A stretch of 64,000 bases of DNA from Hymenopellis radicata. Lineage: Eukaryota > Basidiomycota > Agaricomycetes > Agaricales > Physalacriaceae. Every line of letters begins with the position of its first letter. Positions within the stretch are counted from its first letter, which is position 1. Both the position numbers and the translations under genes were made by a program. The stretch spans positions 62,001 to 126,000 of the forward strand of contig JADNRX010000042.1 of the NCBI GenBank assembly GCA_015501595.1, written 5' to 3'. Of the stretch, positions 24,151 through 34,679 are shown piece by piece. The notes beneath the pieces are model-generated. The model searched no databases. It was given only the letters and a program-made list of their open reading frames with translations, and had not been told where the DNA came from.

Positions 24151-26390
24151 CTAAGGTTCTTTCTTTGTCTTTCGACTTCGTCGCGGCTTTGGACGCTTCT
24201 GCTCTACGACTTGCACTTGTCGTGGTGAAGGAGTGTCATCCGATTTCTTGAGATCAATGTAGCCTGGACCAGGCTTGAGTCCAAGTCAGACTTGTGAGGC
24301 ATTGAAGCAAAAACATCGAGTACATACCTCAACTTTGTGATCTCTGCCGTGACGCATCATCCCTCCATGATGGACACGGCGACCATCCATCTTGATGATG
24401 ACCGGCGTCAAGTCCCCATTGGCGGTTACCAGCAATCCCTGCAGCCTTCCAGCGAGTAAACATACTGTACACTTTAATTCAATTCGTCGGTCACGGGTCA
24501 CAGAGGATCCGAAATCGACGAAAAGTCACAAGAGTCACAGCGAAAATTGAGAAAAAGTCCCCGGCGGGGCCCCCGCCAGCCTCCCGCCGCAGCTCCGCCG
24601 CGGCGGCAATTACCATATATGGTAATTCGACGAAACCATAATTTCGTCGGACCGGTCACAGGTCACATGGCCCGACGAATTGAATGAAAGTCTACAGTAC
24701 GGTCTTCCAGCATAGCATTTGGATTGCCTCTAAGTCAACGTCGACAGGCGTGAAGCGAGTTCCTGCTGCCAATGTCTTTCCAGTAAGGGCAAGTATGTGC
24801 TCCCATGCCGAATCGCAGGCTGAAGGGAAGTCGACCGATGAATCAGCCTTTTGCATACGCGACACTAGAAGAAATGTTCGTTAACCCGTCCAGCATTAGG
24901 GAGAAGAGGCGCAATCGTCGCAACAGAGGGAGCATATGTACCGTCCAGCTGTGGAAGTCCAGGTCAACTCCGCTTTTGAGTCCAAACGAAGCTCGTGAGT
25001 CGGGCGAGGATGACAGTGGAATCCACTGTTGATGAACCGTACACCACCACTTCATGTGTAAGTGACGGCGACGATACACTTTCCATCATCACCTCCAGTG
25101 CACTGAATATGCCTCAAAGCACCCACAGATGCATGCTTTCTCCAGGTGGTGCGCTCGCGAAGAAGTCTTCGTGTGTACTCGTTGTTCATGCACTTGATGT
25201 ATCCATGATCACCGCCCATAACCGTACAAGGCCAATGCGTCATCAGGTGCTTCGTCTTCAATGCGAACACACCGTGAGTGTTGTCGAGTGTGAAGTTGTC
25301 GTCCCGATATCCATCCCACGTGTCCACCAGCTTCTCGCTGTTCATGTACAGAAGTGATGAGTTTACGGGCTCGTCGTCATGGCCTGAAATTTTGGTAGAA
25401 GGGGAGGGTTGAAGACTTTGGATAGGGAATCGTGGTCAACGGCAGGACGAGAGTGTTGGTTTAGATGGATGGGGTGGCGTGAAGTGCTTTGAAGTCGACG
25501 AAGTACCATGTCGAGTGATGACTCCTCGGAGGCTCATCGACGGACATGCTATGTACTGTCCGTGTCATACTAGCCGGATTGTTCTTGTCTTTTCGAAAAG
25601 AGATGTGACGAGTGTACCGGGCTTTCTTTGAACAATGTGGGTTGGTGTCTGAGTCACTGCTGAGGGATTCCGAGCTCGACGGTGCACGTTTCAGAGACCT
25701 TCCAACTCGGGAGGATGAGAAAGCGTCATGCTGTCGTTTCTTGACGCGACGATGCTCAGAATCCGATTTACGGGTGTCCGACTCGTCGTCAGAGAGGACT
25801 CATTTCAACGCTCGTGTTCCAGACTTCACAACACGTTGAATTTGAACGTATGTTCCATCTTTTGCACACTTGAATAGCAGAGACGCTGATCGGGACCGCG
25901 CAGGCGATGATTTCACCAATCCCTCATCCAAGCCGTCCTGTTTGCGAGGTTTACTAGACGAACCGAAAGAAGCAGGTACATTATCTGCAGTCTTGGTCGC
26001 AGGACGAGGCAAGGTATAACCGATGACATGGCCTGAGATCGATTTAGCCACCGGTCTGCTCCAGTCGATGGCACTTACCAGAATAGGAAGAAGAGAGTTC
26101 ACCGTGCTCCTATTGCTGTCGATACTGATGAGTCGGCAGAACTGCTGGATTTCGAGTTCGAAGTCTGTCCAGTGTCTGGATCCAAGCGTTCAAGCTGTTT
26201 TGTGAGAAAGCGACTCGGACCGAATTTGCCCTATAAATATGTCGGGGGAACTGCCTCCAGTAAGAGAAATGTGACCCACAATAATTTTTAACATCGTGTC
26301 AGCGTAGTGGAACGCGTACAAGACGCTGTTAGGGTCTGTACTGGCCAACAATGCAGCCAAAAGAGTCAACATGGCCGAATTAGCTGGCAA
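24151..26390 (-). CDS. Unrecognised spliced gene inside the 3.55-kb transposon
   Basis: Several minus-strand segments read as exons: a Ser/Arg/Lys-rich part at about 26100-25470, a segment at 25383-25090 with DTWDGYRDDNFTL, an acceptor at about 25383, a segment at about 24880-24300 reading ACDSAWEHILALTGKTLAAG and later VTANGDLTPVIIKMDGRR, then after a short intron a basic tail RPKPRRSRKTKKEP ending at 24151. The tail looks like a nuclear localisation signal. The first exons and exact boundaries are uncertain, and I do not recognise a domain. Being the only gene in the element, it is the candidate transposase or an element-specific accessory protein. A second MITE (24465-24697) interrupts one exon, and subtracting it with one TA restores the frame through WKTVCLLAGRLQG. 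Confidence 0.5.
24463..24699. mobile_element. MITE family 2 (TA target) nested in the transposon gene
   Basis: The element is 24465-24697 (233 bp), flanked by TA. Its ends begin CTGTACACTTTAATTCAATT on the left and, reversed, CTGTAGACTTTCATTCAATT on the right; 26 of the first 28 bases including the TA agree. A 20-bp palindrome centred on ATATAT lies at 24608-24627 next to a GC-rich core. It shares the terminal CTGTA with family 1 but not the internal sequence. No protein is encoded. Confidence 0.9.
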
Positions 26391-27318
26391 TCACCAAAGA
26401 AACTTTCCAGATACACAAGACACAGCGGAGGCTGAGAGAAACAGAACTGATATTCAAGGAGATGCACCAATGAATATCGCGTCACAGAGCATACTGCACC
26501 GAACGATGATCGTATAAGATCAAGACGCGTTCATCAAGGACCCGAGCATTACATACATGGCTATTCGCGGTTACCCGATTTGGTAGATCATGCTCACTCA
26601 TGCGCGCCTTCAAGACATTGCTGTATTCTCTCTAGATAGGTGCGGTGGGAGCGCGTTACGACTGCGTTACGAAGCTGTATAACGCTGTGACAGCTCTGCA
26701 TAACGGTGTGACGGCCACGGTACAGGGTCAGCCCTTGTCCCTGCCCACGGTGATCTTGTAGCACTACCGTGCGGTCCACGGTAACGGCCACGGTAATGGC
26801 CACGGCACCACGGTAGGTGCCACGGTAAAATATGATAGCCCGTACTTTCCCGAAAGTCATCCTCGAGTACCGCGTCGATGTGTACAATGACATTGCTATT
26901 CTCTGGTGGTGCCGCGTGTTTGAGAACCTCGAAGTGAGCGTTATCGAGACTCTCAATCTCGTCGTCTACATTGCGGGCGAGGATCTGACCAGTTTCGAAC
27001 CATGGGAGAAGCTGGATGGGATACTCTCGAGTTGGCGCTTTCATTCATTGAAGGAGTTTACATTGCAATTCTGGGTGACTCCCTTCAAAAGCTCTGCGGA
27101 GCGCCAGAACAATGGACGGGTGGAATTGTCGAGGTTGAAGTTTCCGGAGGTGTCTCGAAAGGTGAAGACGCACATCTCCGTTGACTCAAAACCAGTGCCG
27201 AAGTTCTGGTTGAACTCCCGATATAACGAGTAACGAGTAACGCAACATATGTAGTATGGCCGTACTAGTCGCGTGGTATATGTCAATCACAAAGCTTTTA
27301 ACTCCCCCGGGACGAGTA

Positions 27319-27566
27319 TTGAATCGGTCCTCAATAGAGCGAATGGCGTCCATGGCGCCCTCCAGGTCGGAATTGCGGGTAAGCATCACGAAGGTCGCAT
27401 TCGCGCGCCGCTTTGTATTCTCAGTCGCGACTGGCCACGCGATAATCGTCTTTGTCGCTATTGCCGTCAAGGTAACCTGGTCGTGCAGGGTTTCATGTAC
27501 CTTGACGTCTGCGGGCAGCGGAACGCGCATATAATATGCAACGCATACCAATATCTGACTAGACAC
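27319..27566 (-). pseudogene. Fragment of a KRE2/MNT1-type (GT15) mannosyltransferase gene
   Basis: The minus strand reads KRRANATFVMLTRNSDLEGA followed by MDAIRSIEDRFN. This is the conserved N-terminal start of the lumenal catalytic domain of fungal alpha-1,2-mannosyltransferases of family GT15. The expected continuation with the YPWVFLN-like block is missing; after RFN the sequence becomes unrelated. The fragment therefore covers only the beginning of the domain and is not functional. It lies 85 bp beyond the 3' end of the split F-box gene. Confidence 0.75.
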
Positions 27567-27869
27567 TTCGTCTTGAAGCTATCGTTCACCAGCAGTTATT
27601 TAAAGGACGTCGCGTGATTTGACAAAGTCCTTCGGAAGCAAATATCCAAGTGCCACAGAATTAGTAGCGCTGGGCAATGAACCTCTTCCCTGAGGCTGTC
27701 CACTTCCGACTCGATGAGAACGTCTCAAAGACTCCGTAATGGGGAAGTGATACACTAGGCAACAACCTTGAGCAGAGGTCCGACAATGAGACCAGTCCTC
27801 CTGAGCATGCGCTTTAGGCCCATTCCTTCTTGGCCTGTGATACCTACTCTTTCGTATCTGCCTCAGTGC

Positions 27870-28045
27870 CAGACGATATGCTACTGTCCGGTGTAGCAAG
27901 AGCAAGGCCTCCATCCACCGAGACGGACGCGCCAGTAGCGTAGGTACACGCCGCCAAATACAGAGCAGTAATCGCCATCTCCGCATCTCTGTGAAAAAGC
28001 GAAACATCGGTATTCTAAATACTAGCACTTACGTTCCACTCCGCT
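27870..28045 (-). pseudogene. SDR relic: last exon and intron
   Basis: The sequence matches the final exon and preceding intron of the SDR gene at 31668-31825, reading TYATGASVSVDGG-type residues on the minus strand. It continues up to the TTACGTTCCA splice boundary and then switches to a DUF1640 gene fragment. Confidence 0.75.
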
Positions 28046-28059
28046 ATACCGTGTCCGCC

Positions 28060-28484
28060 TCCTTTATTCCTCGCAGACCATTTTTTCATTTTGACACGCA
28101 CCACTTTGTCCAGCGGCTCGAGCGCGAAGGCCTGAACCGCGCCCAGGCAGAAGGCATCATGACCGCGCTCGCAGAAGTAATCGACGAGTCCATCCGGAAC
28201 ATGGCGTCGAACATGGTCACCAAGGCCGACCAGGAGAAACAGCATTATACCCAACAAGTTGATTTCGCGCAGCTCAAATCCGAACTGCTGCTCGTGTCGA
28301 AGAATGACTGGCATCTCTGAAAGGCGCGCATGATGCGCTGCACACAGAAGTGGAGCGGCTGAAGGCGCGGCTGAGGGAAGAGGTTACGCGGACGCAGGCC
28401 GGGGTCCGGTTGGATCTGAATCTGGAACGGGGGCGGATGAGGGAGGAGGGTAAGAAACAGGAGCTGAAGGTTCGCGAGGTCGAA
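28060..28484 (+). pseudogene. DUF1640 (FMP32/CCDC90, MCUR1-like) gene fragment
   Basis: The plus strand reads FDTHHFVQRLEREGLNRAQA, then MTALAEVIDESIRNMASNMV and a coiled-coil region ending ARLREEVTRTQAGVRLDLNL. This is the conserved core of the fungal mitochondrial DUF1640 family. A one-base gap at about 28317 (after DWHL) shifts the frame; the C-terminal membrane helix is absent and no presequence is evident. At 28484 the fragment fuses, across shared bases gaaatccg, to SDR sequence. It sits exactly where SDR exon 5 should be, so it replaced or was inserted into an SDR copy. Confidence 0.8.
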
Positions 28485-28640
28485 ATCCGTAGCAAGCCCT
28501 ACGGAAACCTTCTCAGTGGCGGTCTTTGAGAGTCCGTAAGCCAGCGGCAGTAAGAGGTGTGTCAGACATAAACATGAGAAGTAGAATTCTCTTTACGCTG
28601 ACGACGTTTTTCGGCAAAGGAGAGTTTGCCCTGCACTGTG
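28484..28640 (-). pseudogene. SDR relic: exon 4/5 junction
   Basis: About 155 bp match SDR gene positions 31970-32100, including the intron region with cgtcagaca and agaattctc words. Together with the relic at 27870-28045 it represents one decayed SDR copy cut by the DUF1640 fragment. Confidence 0.7.
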
Positions 28641-28798
28641 TAGCGATGTTAAATTCTGCATTCATCGCTCGACGGCCTCTGATCGCTATATTCTGGGAAG
28701 CATTAGACTTAGTTAGAGAAGCACAATGCTGCTGCGTTTGTCGACGCCAAACAGAATCCATTTCATGTATTAACTTACACCCATATATGACTTGCGTA

Positions 28799-29979
28799 CT
28801 ATATGATCGTGCAGTCGCCCGGTAACTGGGGCATGCCATCTGGGCCAAACCCGAGTCCTGGCGGAAGCGGTCCCATAATGCTCTCTGGCGGCGACCCATA
28901 TGACTGCATCTGTCCACGCGATTAGTCTGACTCTCTGCGCAAAGTCGAACTTGGATAATTACCTCACTCATTAGATCAACAATTTTCTTCACCTCGAGTG
29001 CGTTTATATCGCTGTACGTCGGCGCATCGAACACTTTGATAATCTCCCCAACACAATGTACCTGCTTGTTATATCGCTCCTTGTCCTCTGTTGATATCGG
29101 CTCGGCGGGTTGGCAAGGTATCCAGGGAACTTGTCGTTTAACTCCTTGAGCGGGTCGTAGAGAATGTCTTTGGACATGAGCTGACCCATCATCTTTTCGA
29201 GGACGTTGGCGATTTCATTCTCGTCACCGCCTTCTCCATCCTCACCCATGCCGAGGTCTTTGAGTAGCGCCTCGAGAGATTGCATTTCCGGATCGGTCTG
29301 TAGGATAGTGAGCAATAGTAATTATTTCCGAATATAACTCACCGCGACACTCGCGTCGCCCTCCTTCAACTTGCGCATCGTCTCTTGTATTGTTGACTGG
29401 AAATCCTTCGCCCCACCTGCCTCTGGTTTGTATTCGGTCCCCAGCCCACTGGTGCTCCCCTCTCCGTTCATGCCCTCTACGAGCATCGCCTCCCATGCGG
29501 CCTTGAGCTGTCGTTCCTGCTCCTCGTCCATCTCGCCAGCCGGCGCGCTTGCCTGGCTACCCAGTTCTTTCATCAGGCTCTCCATGCCCTTGGCCAATTC
29601 GCGTGCGAAGTCGGAGGATAGCTCATCTTCCTGGACTTCATTTGTAGCGCCGAGTTTGGGTGCGCCTGGTAGAGAGGGTGGGGCTAGGTCGACGCGAGTG
29701 TTGGTGCGCGGACGTGTCGAGGGTAACGCGGCTGATGGTGGCGGAGCTTTCGTGTTGAATTCGTCGAGAACATCTGTAACACGGATAAGCAATTGGATCC
29801 ACAAATCATGATATGGCTGGGGAAGGAATCAACCGAGTAATGATTTAGCACCCGGGGGTGCTCGTAGTACAGGACTGCAGTGTACGAGATCTGTCATGGT
29901 AGGAGACCTACGCACCGTCAAAGTCGTCCAAATCGTCCTCAATTGGCGCCACTATCGACAGTTTGGTCGGCTCAGACAT
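28799..29979 (-). CDS. PEX19: Peroxisomal membrane protein receptor Pex19, with one apparent frameshift
   Basis: Exons are 29979-29916, 29773-29343, 29297-28963 and 28909-28799, with introns of 142, 45 and 53 nt. The sum is 941 nt, one short of 942; the break lies at about 29101-29107, where one more G turns NPPSRYQQ into NPPEPISTEDKERYNK-type Pex19 sequence. The protein (about 313 aa) has an acidic N terminus with DDLDDF (Pex3-binding-like), a middle region with ARELAKGMESLMKEL, the MSKDILYDPLKEL block, LPPGLGFGPDGMP and a C-terminal CTII farnesylation box. Pex19 is the cytosolic chaperone and import receptor for peroxisomal membrane proteins and docks on Pex3. As normally a single-copy gene, the frameshift is more likely an assembly error than real loss. 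Confidence 0.92.
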
Positions 29980-30780
29980 AGTAGGCGAACAAGGAGATCG
30001 TGGGCGTTGTCTCGTCAGTAGACTAGGGTTCTCGTTGGCGATCAAAGATGCAAGCTCGTCGTCGCGTACGATGGCGATGAGGTGGTGGCAAGAAGCAAGC
30101 TGGATGCACTCGGTAACGCCCCCACAATTGATCGCGTCAAAACACGTGAATGGTGGGCTACGGGCCGACTGCCGATCTCCAACCTTTCCCATCAATCCTC
30201 TTTTCATAGGTGTCCTTTTCAATGCTTCCGTCTTCACCTCCTTGTCATGGGCACGAATGCGTGCTTATGCCCTTGCATATTTCGTCTCTAGTTGGGTCTA
30301 CATTACGAACAAGTGGGCATCTTCCACAGGGCGGAATGTACGGTGGCGAGAAAACGTCACGGGTTTGCATGTGCATTTCCTCTACGACTCACATCATCAA
30401 ACGTTCAGAAACCGATAGAGCTACTTCTCAACCTGAGACTGGAGAGTCGTGCCGAGTCCGACTGCATGCGCTTCGGGTTGAGTAAAGGAGTCGAGTTGTC
30501 GCTGAAGCACTCTGTGCATTTATACTCAAGGGCGTATTGCCTTCTGATTATTTATCGATAAACTAGCCCCCAAAGGTATGGCGCCGGCGTCTCAGATTAA
30601 TTTTGTTCAAGACAGGTTATTGCCAATTCTACGTGAAGTTGTCGAGCGTGTCGTGAAACGTTCTATCGATGTCGAAGGATGAGTGGGGTCCTAATATTTA
30701 ATCCTTGGTAAGACTTCCCCAGAGTCGCAGATTACCAACGATGCTAAAATACGATTTAGCAATCGAACAGGACAATTCGT
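29980..30780. other. Intergenic, nothing recognised
   Basis: The 5' flank of PEX19 and further sequence with short frames only. No domain, RNA gene or repeat was recognised. Confidence 0.35.
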
Positions 30781-31220
30781 GCTCTACAGATGCTGCATCG
30801 TTTCCCGCGCAGGAGGGCGTCTTGATTCGCGCGACAGTAAGTTCCTTGAACGCGTCTGTCATTCTTCATGGTCCGCGCCTTCTCCGACATCCTTGTCAAA
30901 GCGTAACAGTACCACTTCCGTAATCAACATTGGAACCGTGGCAGCGTCCGTTAGGTCTTTGGTGCCCGTCCTTAGCGTACGAAGTGTTGCCCTTCTCAAG
31001 TTCCATATCTGATGCACCTTTACTGTAGTTAGCTTACAGAGCCGCGAAGGTTGTGCTCGAGAAAGTCTCCGTAGGTCTCATTCACGTCGACGTCATACTC
31101 ATACTCATCATTTCCCCCTGCCATGGTCCCAGCGGATAGTCTGCAGAAGATGGAAACCCCGCTTCCAGGCTTCATTGCGCCGACCCCACTTGGGACTGGC
31201 CGGAACGTAAGCTGTACTTT
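30780..31220 (+). pseudogene. SDR pseudogene in inverted orientation
   Basis: The plus strand matches several parts of the SDR gene that follows on the minus strand: AQEGVLI at about 30808, the segment reading TTCATGGTCCGCGCCTTCTC at about 30867, the end of exon 4 and part of exon 5 up to about 31200. Large parts are missing, and frames are broken. It forms an inverted pair with the SDR gene at 31668-32804. Confidence 0.75.
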
Positions 31221-31667
31221 TCATTGTCACAGGGAAATCTGCTGATGCGTTAGTTTTGATGACCTGACCGCGTGTGCAGACGCGTATGCTACCGGCGCTT
31301 GTCAACCCTTAATACGCTATGCAGCGTAGATCCTAAAGTTATATAGGACAATGATTAACACAACTAGACTATTGACTTCACCCCGAGGCATCTTGAAGGC
31401 TAGTCAGAGCGGACCAAGTCGTATTGACGGTGTCATTCATGGCTCTTCGTTGTGGAAGAAGTTCTCCATTTAGCAACTTCGTACTTTTGGTGCCACGAGC
31501 AAGGACGGGACGACTTCTTCAAAAATGACTGCCCAAGGTCGCACCCAATCACTGGAAACTGCCGAATACACCATGACTCGACACAAGTGAATATATCATG
31601 AGTACATTTGAACCATCCTTCTTTGATACATGAGAATCTACGCTACAACTAGTACAACAATGCTTTA

Positions 31668-32804
31668 TTAAGGATTAACAAGATTAAGTCCTCCATCGAC
31701 CGCGATGGAGGCGCCAGTCGCGTACGTACACGTCGCCAAATACATCGCAGTCATAACCATCTCTGCCTCCCTGTGTAAAACGTAAGGATGCGGCTTTACA
31801 ACAAGCACAAAAAGTACTACTTACGTTCCAGCGCGTTCAAGTGGCGTCGGCTCAATAAGCCCTGGAAGCGGCGTGTCCATTTTCTCCAGACTACCATCAG
31901 GAACCATGACCGAAGGGAAGATACCCGGGTGGATGACGTTGACTCGGATTGGAATCCTGCGACGCATGAAATCCGTAGCAAGCCCTACAGACACTTTGTC
32001 GAGGGCGAGTTTCGACTCAGAAGCTCCGTAGCCCAACTGCAGTAAGAGATGCGTCAGACACGAACTTGAGAAGTAGTAGAATTCTCCTCACGCTGAGTAC
32101 GGGTAGCCACGCCCCGATGAACGCTGATACGGACCCAAGGTTAATCACACACGCAGTGCTCTTCCGCGCTTCCGCGCCCTTGACGAGGAGGTCGGAGAAG
32201 GCGCGGACCATGAAGAATGCAGCGAACGTGTTGATGCTAAACACATCGTTCCAGCCTGCGAATGTTTCGTGCTCGAACGCGTCCTTGCCGGCGGTGTAGT
32301 TCTCGACTTTCTTTTTCGTGAAATCGGGGTATGTCGAGGGCAAGGGATCGCTGACACCCGCGCTGTAGAGGGAATGAGTCATAGGTGCACCACGACGATG
32401 ATATACTTACTTGTTGACGAGGATGTCGAGTCGCCCATCGGTGGTCCGAATGTATTTGGCGGCTTCGTCAATGCTGGCTTGGTCGGTCACGTCCATGCGT
32501 AGTCTACAAGGACACGTTAGCGCGGGTGTAAAGTACTATCTTGGAAGTGCCACATACGGGATCAGGACGCCCTCCTGAGCGGGCAATGATGCAGCTGCTG
32601 CGCGTAGAGTTTCTTCGCGACGACCAGTGATGTAGACTTTGGCACCGTTGGCGGCGTAGCCCTTAGCGATCATGAAGCCGCTGCAAGGATCAGTAAATCG
32701 CTGGTGGCAAGGAAGGATCGGCTCACATTCCGGTGCCGCCCCCAGTGACGAGAGCAACTTGGTCGTTGAGGGACATGACGTTGGAGATGGAGAGTTGGGC
32801 CATT
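31668..32804 (-). CDS. Short-chain dehydrogenase/reductase (SDR), with an extra base near the start
   Basis: Exons are 32804-32727, 32680-32558, 32503-32411, 32362-32092, 32036-31825 and 31770-31668; introns are 46-55 nt. The sum is 880 nt, one more than a multiple of three. The extra base is in TTT 32759-32761: without it MSLNDQ joins VALVTGGGTG. The product (about 292 aa) has the Rossmann TGGGTGIS cofactor loop, an ITGRREETL strand (NADP-type arginines), a DVTD motif, NNAG, the INLGSVSA strand with the catalytic Ser region, and VDGG near the end. The usual catalytic YxxxK reads Y-G-A-S-E-S-K, that is, with two extra residues before Lys. Substrate unknown. At least four relics of this gene surround it. 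Either a slightly mis-assembled gene or an early pseudogene. Confidence 0.8.
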
Positions 32805-34679
32805 GCGAGTGTAGTCGCAGGATGCTTTCTTCGGACGTCGAGTTAGCTTTTATACATGAAAAAGATAGGATGACTATTCATTTCCTCTTGCCGTCTTAGT
32901 GAGCGCGCGCTGAATAACACTCACAGGGGGTAAGGTCCTGTTGGGTAGCTATTAATACTTTGCCCATTGCCCATCGTAGGTGATCTGCGACTTTGCGGAA
33001 GTCTTACTAACGATTAGGAGGAGGAGGTGGAGGTGGATGTGGATGGATGACAATTTCTCGAATTGCCCCAGTCAGTCATGTCTCGGGATCCAAAGTACCT
33101 GAAAGGAGGGGCGTCTGTGCCTGTAATACAATTGCACCCGTCGCTGAATAGCCTGTCAAGCACGAGCTCGAATTGTGGAAGGACGTTAGGATGTCACACC
33201 ACCGTGACGTGCCTAGTATTGTGTTGTTTGTTGGTGTTTCTTTGAATTTCACTGTCTGCTTGCCGCGGGAACCAAGCGACGATTTTTCATGCATATCGAG
33301 TCTTTTGGGACAGTGACCTTGCAGCCGTGCACTGCCCAAATGCGCTGAACTCGCCGCGGGTCTCCACCCAATCTGCTTGCAAGCTCGCTGTCTTTTTCTT
33401 TCTTCCTAAATTTATTATTCATTCAATTGTCAGCGAGAGCTCACTAATGCTGAAAACAAAGCAAGTTGACAGTCATCCTATTCATTGTGGTGGGTCTTTT
33501 TTAGAACATGAACCTGGATCCAACGCCGGTAATCTTACTGACTATGACAATCTCAACTCAGCGTCTCTAACATTGTCTCTCATCGGTCCAGCCACTCTCG
33601 TCGCTGGCGGTACCTTTACGTGCGCTGATAATTTTAAACTTCTGACGACATTTACTAATCCACGCAGTGGATTCATGATTGCTACAAGTCAGGAGAAGCG
33701 ATTCCTGCGGTCCGCGTAAGGAATTCGGGTAACAGCCCGCTGAAAGTTTCGTACGTTGACAAAGCTTTTCTCTGAAGATTCCTGAACAGAGTCACCCAAG
33801 AAAACTGTCGTCTTCGTTAATCTGCAAGAGAACCAAGTTCCAATATCTTCTTGGGTTAGGGTTACACTTCCTTGTTCTGTACTGTCATCACTAGCCTCTC
33901 CTAGTCAAGCTGCCGCACCATTGTCTAGGATATCGCACTTCAAGGATAAGATCTCTATCACACCGAGTCATAGCTCTTGCTGATAGTCCCTGCCATAACA
34001 GGCGCGCCCATCATACCAGGAATAGAAGTTAATACATGTTCTTATGGGCAAGACTTCGGGTCTGACAATCATCTGTTCGCAGAGCGACTCATTTTCCCGA
34101 TTACGGCGGCGGCGCGACGCGTTCCACATGGTGCCGCGACCTTCCATCACGCACAAGGCACGAAACCTGACTGATAAGTATCTTGTACAGAGATGTGAGA
34201 GCGAAGCAGCCCCCGAATTAATAACATCAAGTTCCAACTTCTGAATGCTTGGTTCGTCGCTCACCTTTTGCGACGGCCTTCTGCCTGTCTGAGTTGATTT
34301 TCGATGAAGCCGCCATGATTAATGGCTTTCGCCGACATCGCCTCGACGTGGATGACTCGGTACGGGAAGCCCACACTTCGGTCTGCCCCTGCTGACCGGA
34401 ATAGTGTCAACATTCGCTCAAAACATGGCTGGAAAAGGAATCACGACAACGGTGCCGAGGCGCTCTTCCCTACCCAAACCAAAAATACGCGTTCTCGAAC
34501 ATGCTAGTGATATGCATCTAATCCTCAGGATGTGGTTAATGGTACGGTCAGGACTTGCCTTCCGTCTAACGTACAATTCTCACAGGTCGTTGCTCGAGTC
34601 AGAAGACTTGAGGCTTGGGACGCATATAAAAAGGACGGAAAAGCAGTCAAGTTTCTTCACTCATTCTGCCCATACTACT
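32805..34679. other. Intergenic; SDR fragment and start of inverted arm B
   Basis: A fragment of the SDR exon 1/2 boundary (gatttcatgattgc-like, at about 33650-33690, plus strand) abuts the edge of the inverted LysM duplication at about 33690. From there to 34679 the sequence is the non-coding flank shared with arm A. Other short frames are not supported. Confidence 0.55.

Larger units (their letters stand above)
23282..26850. mobile_element. 3.55-kb TIR DNA transposon with 9-bp target duplication
   Basis: The element spans 23291-26841 (3551 bp) and is flanked by GTACTTTCC at 23282-23290 and 26842-26850. Ends are imperfect inverted repeats, GGGCNNNNANATTTTACCGT (15 of 20 positions agree). 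Both subterminal regions (23305-23945 and 26700-26826) hold more than a dozen CCACGGTA/TACCGTGG motifs, resembling transposase-binding arrays of class II elements. A 9-bp duplication is usual for Mutator-like elements (8-11 bp) and close to hAT (8 bp); I cannot assign the superfamily. It carries a spliced minus-strand gene of unrecognised type and two nested MITEs. Confidence 0.85.
22334..27233 (+). pseudogene. F-box-type gene split by a 3.55-kb transposon
   Basis: Exon 1 is 22334-23186, intron 23187-23236 (50 nt), and exon 2 begins at 23237 but stops at 23290, where a mobile element begins; the remainder of exon 2 is 26851-27233. The three pieces sum to 1290 nt, exactly the coding length of the intact paralogue at 47176-48515 (429 aa), and the frame is kept when the element and one copy of the 9-bp target GTACTTTCC are subtracted. 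The N terminus has an F-box-like segment (FPQELFDCILQNVVDRQTLA) and the rest aligns block by block with the paralogue (SIYNL, FRACDG, LSFPNVTEIEF, LHPWLS). In its present state the product would stop inside the element. The lack of other damage implies a recent insertion. Confidence 0.9.

Noticed and set aside
23291..26841. The 3.55-kb insertion as a giant intron of the F-box gene
   Set aside because: No GT-AG boundaries fit, and the 9-bp target duplication plus inverted ends explain it fully; the paralogue has no intron there.
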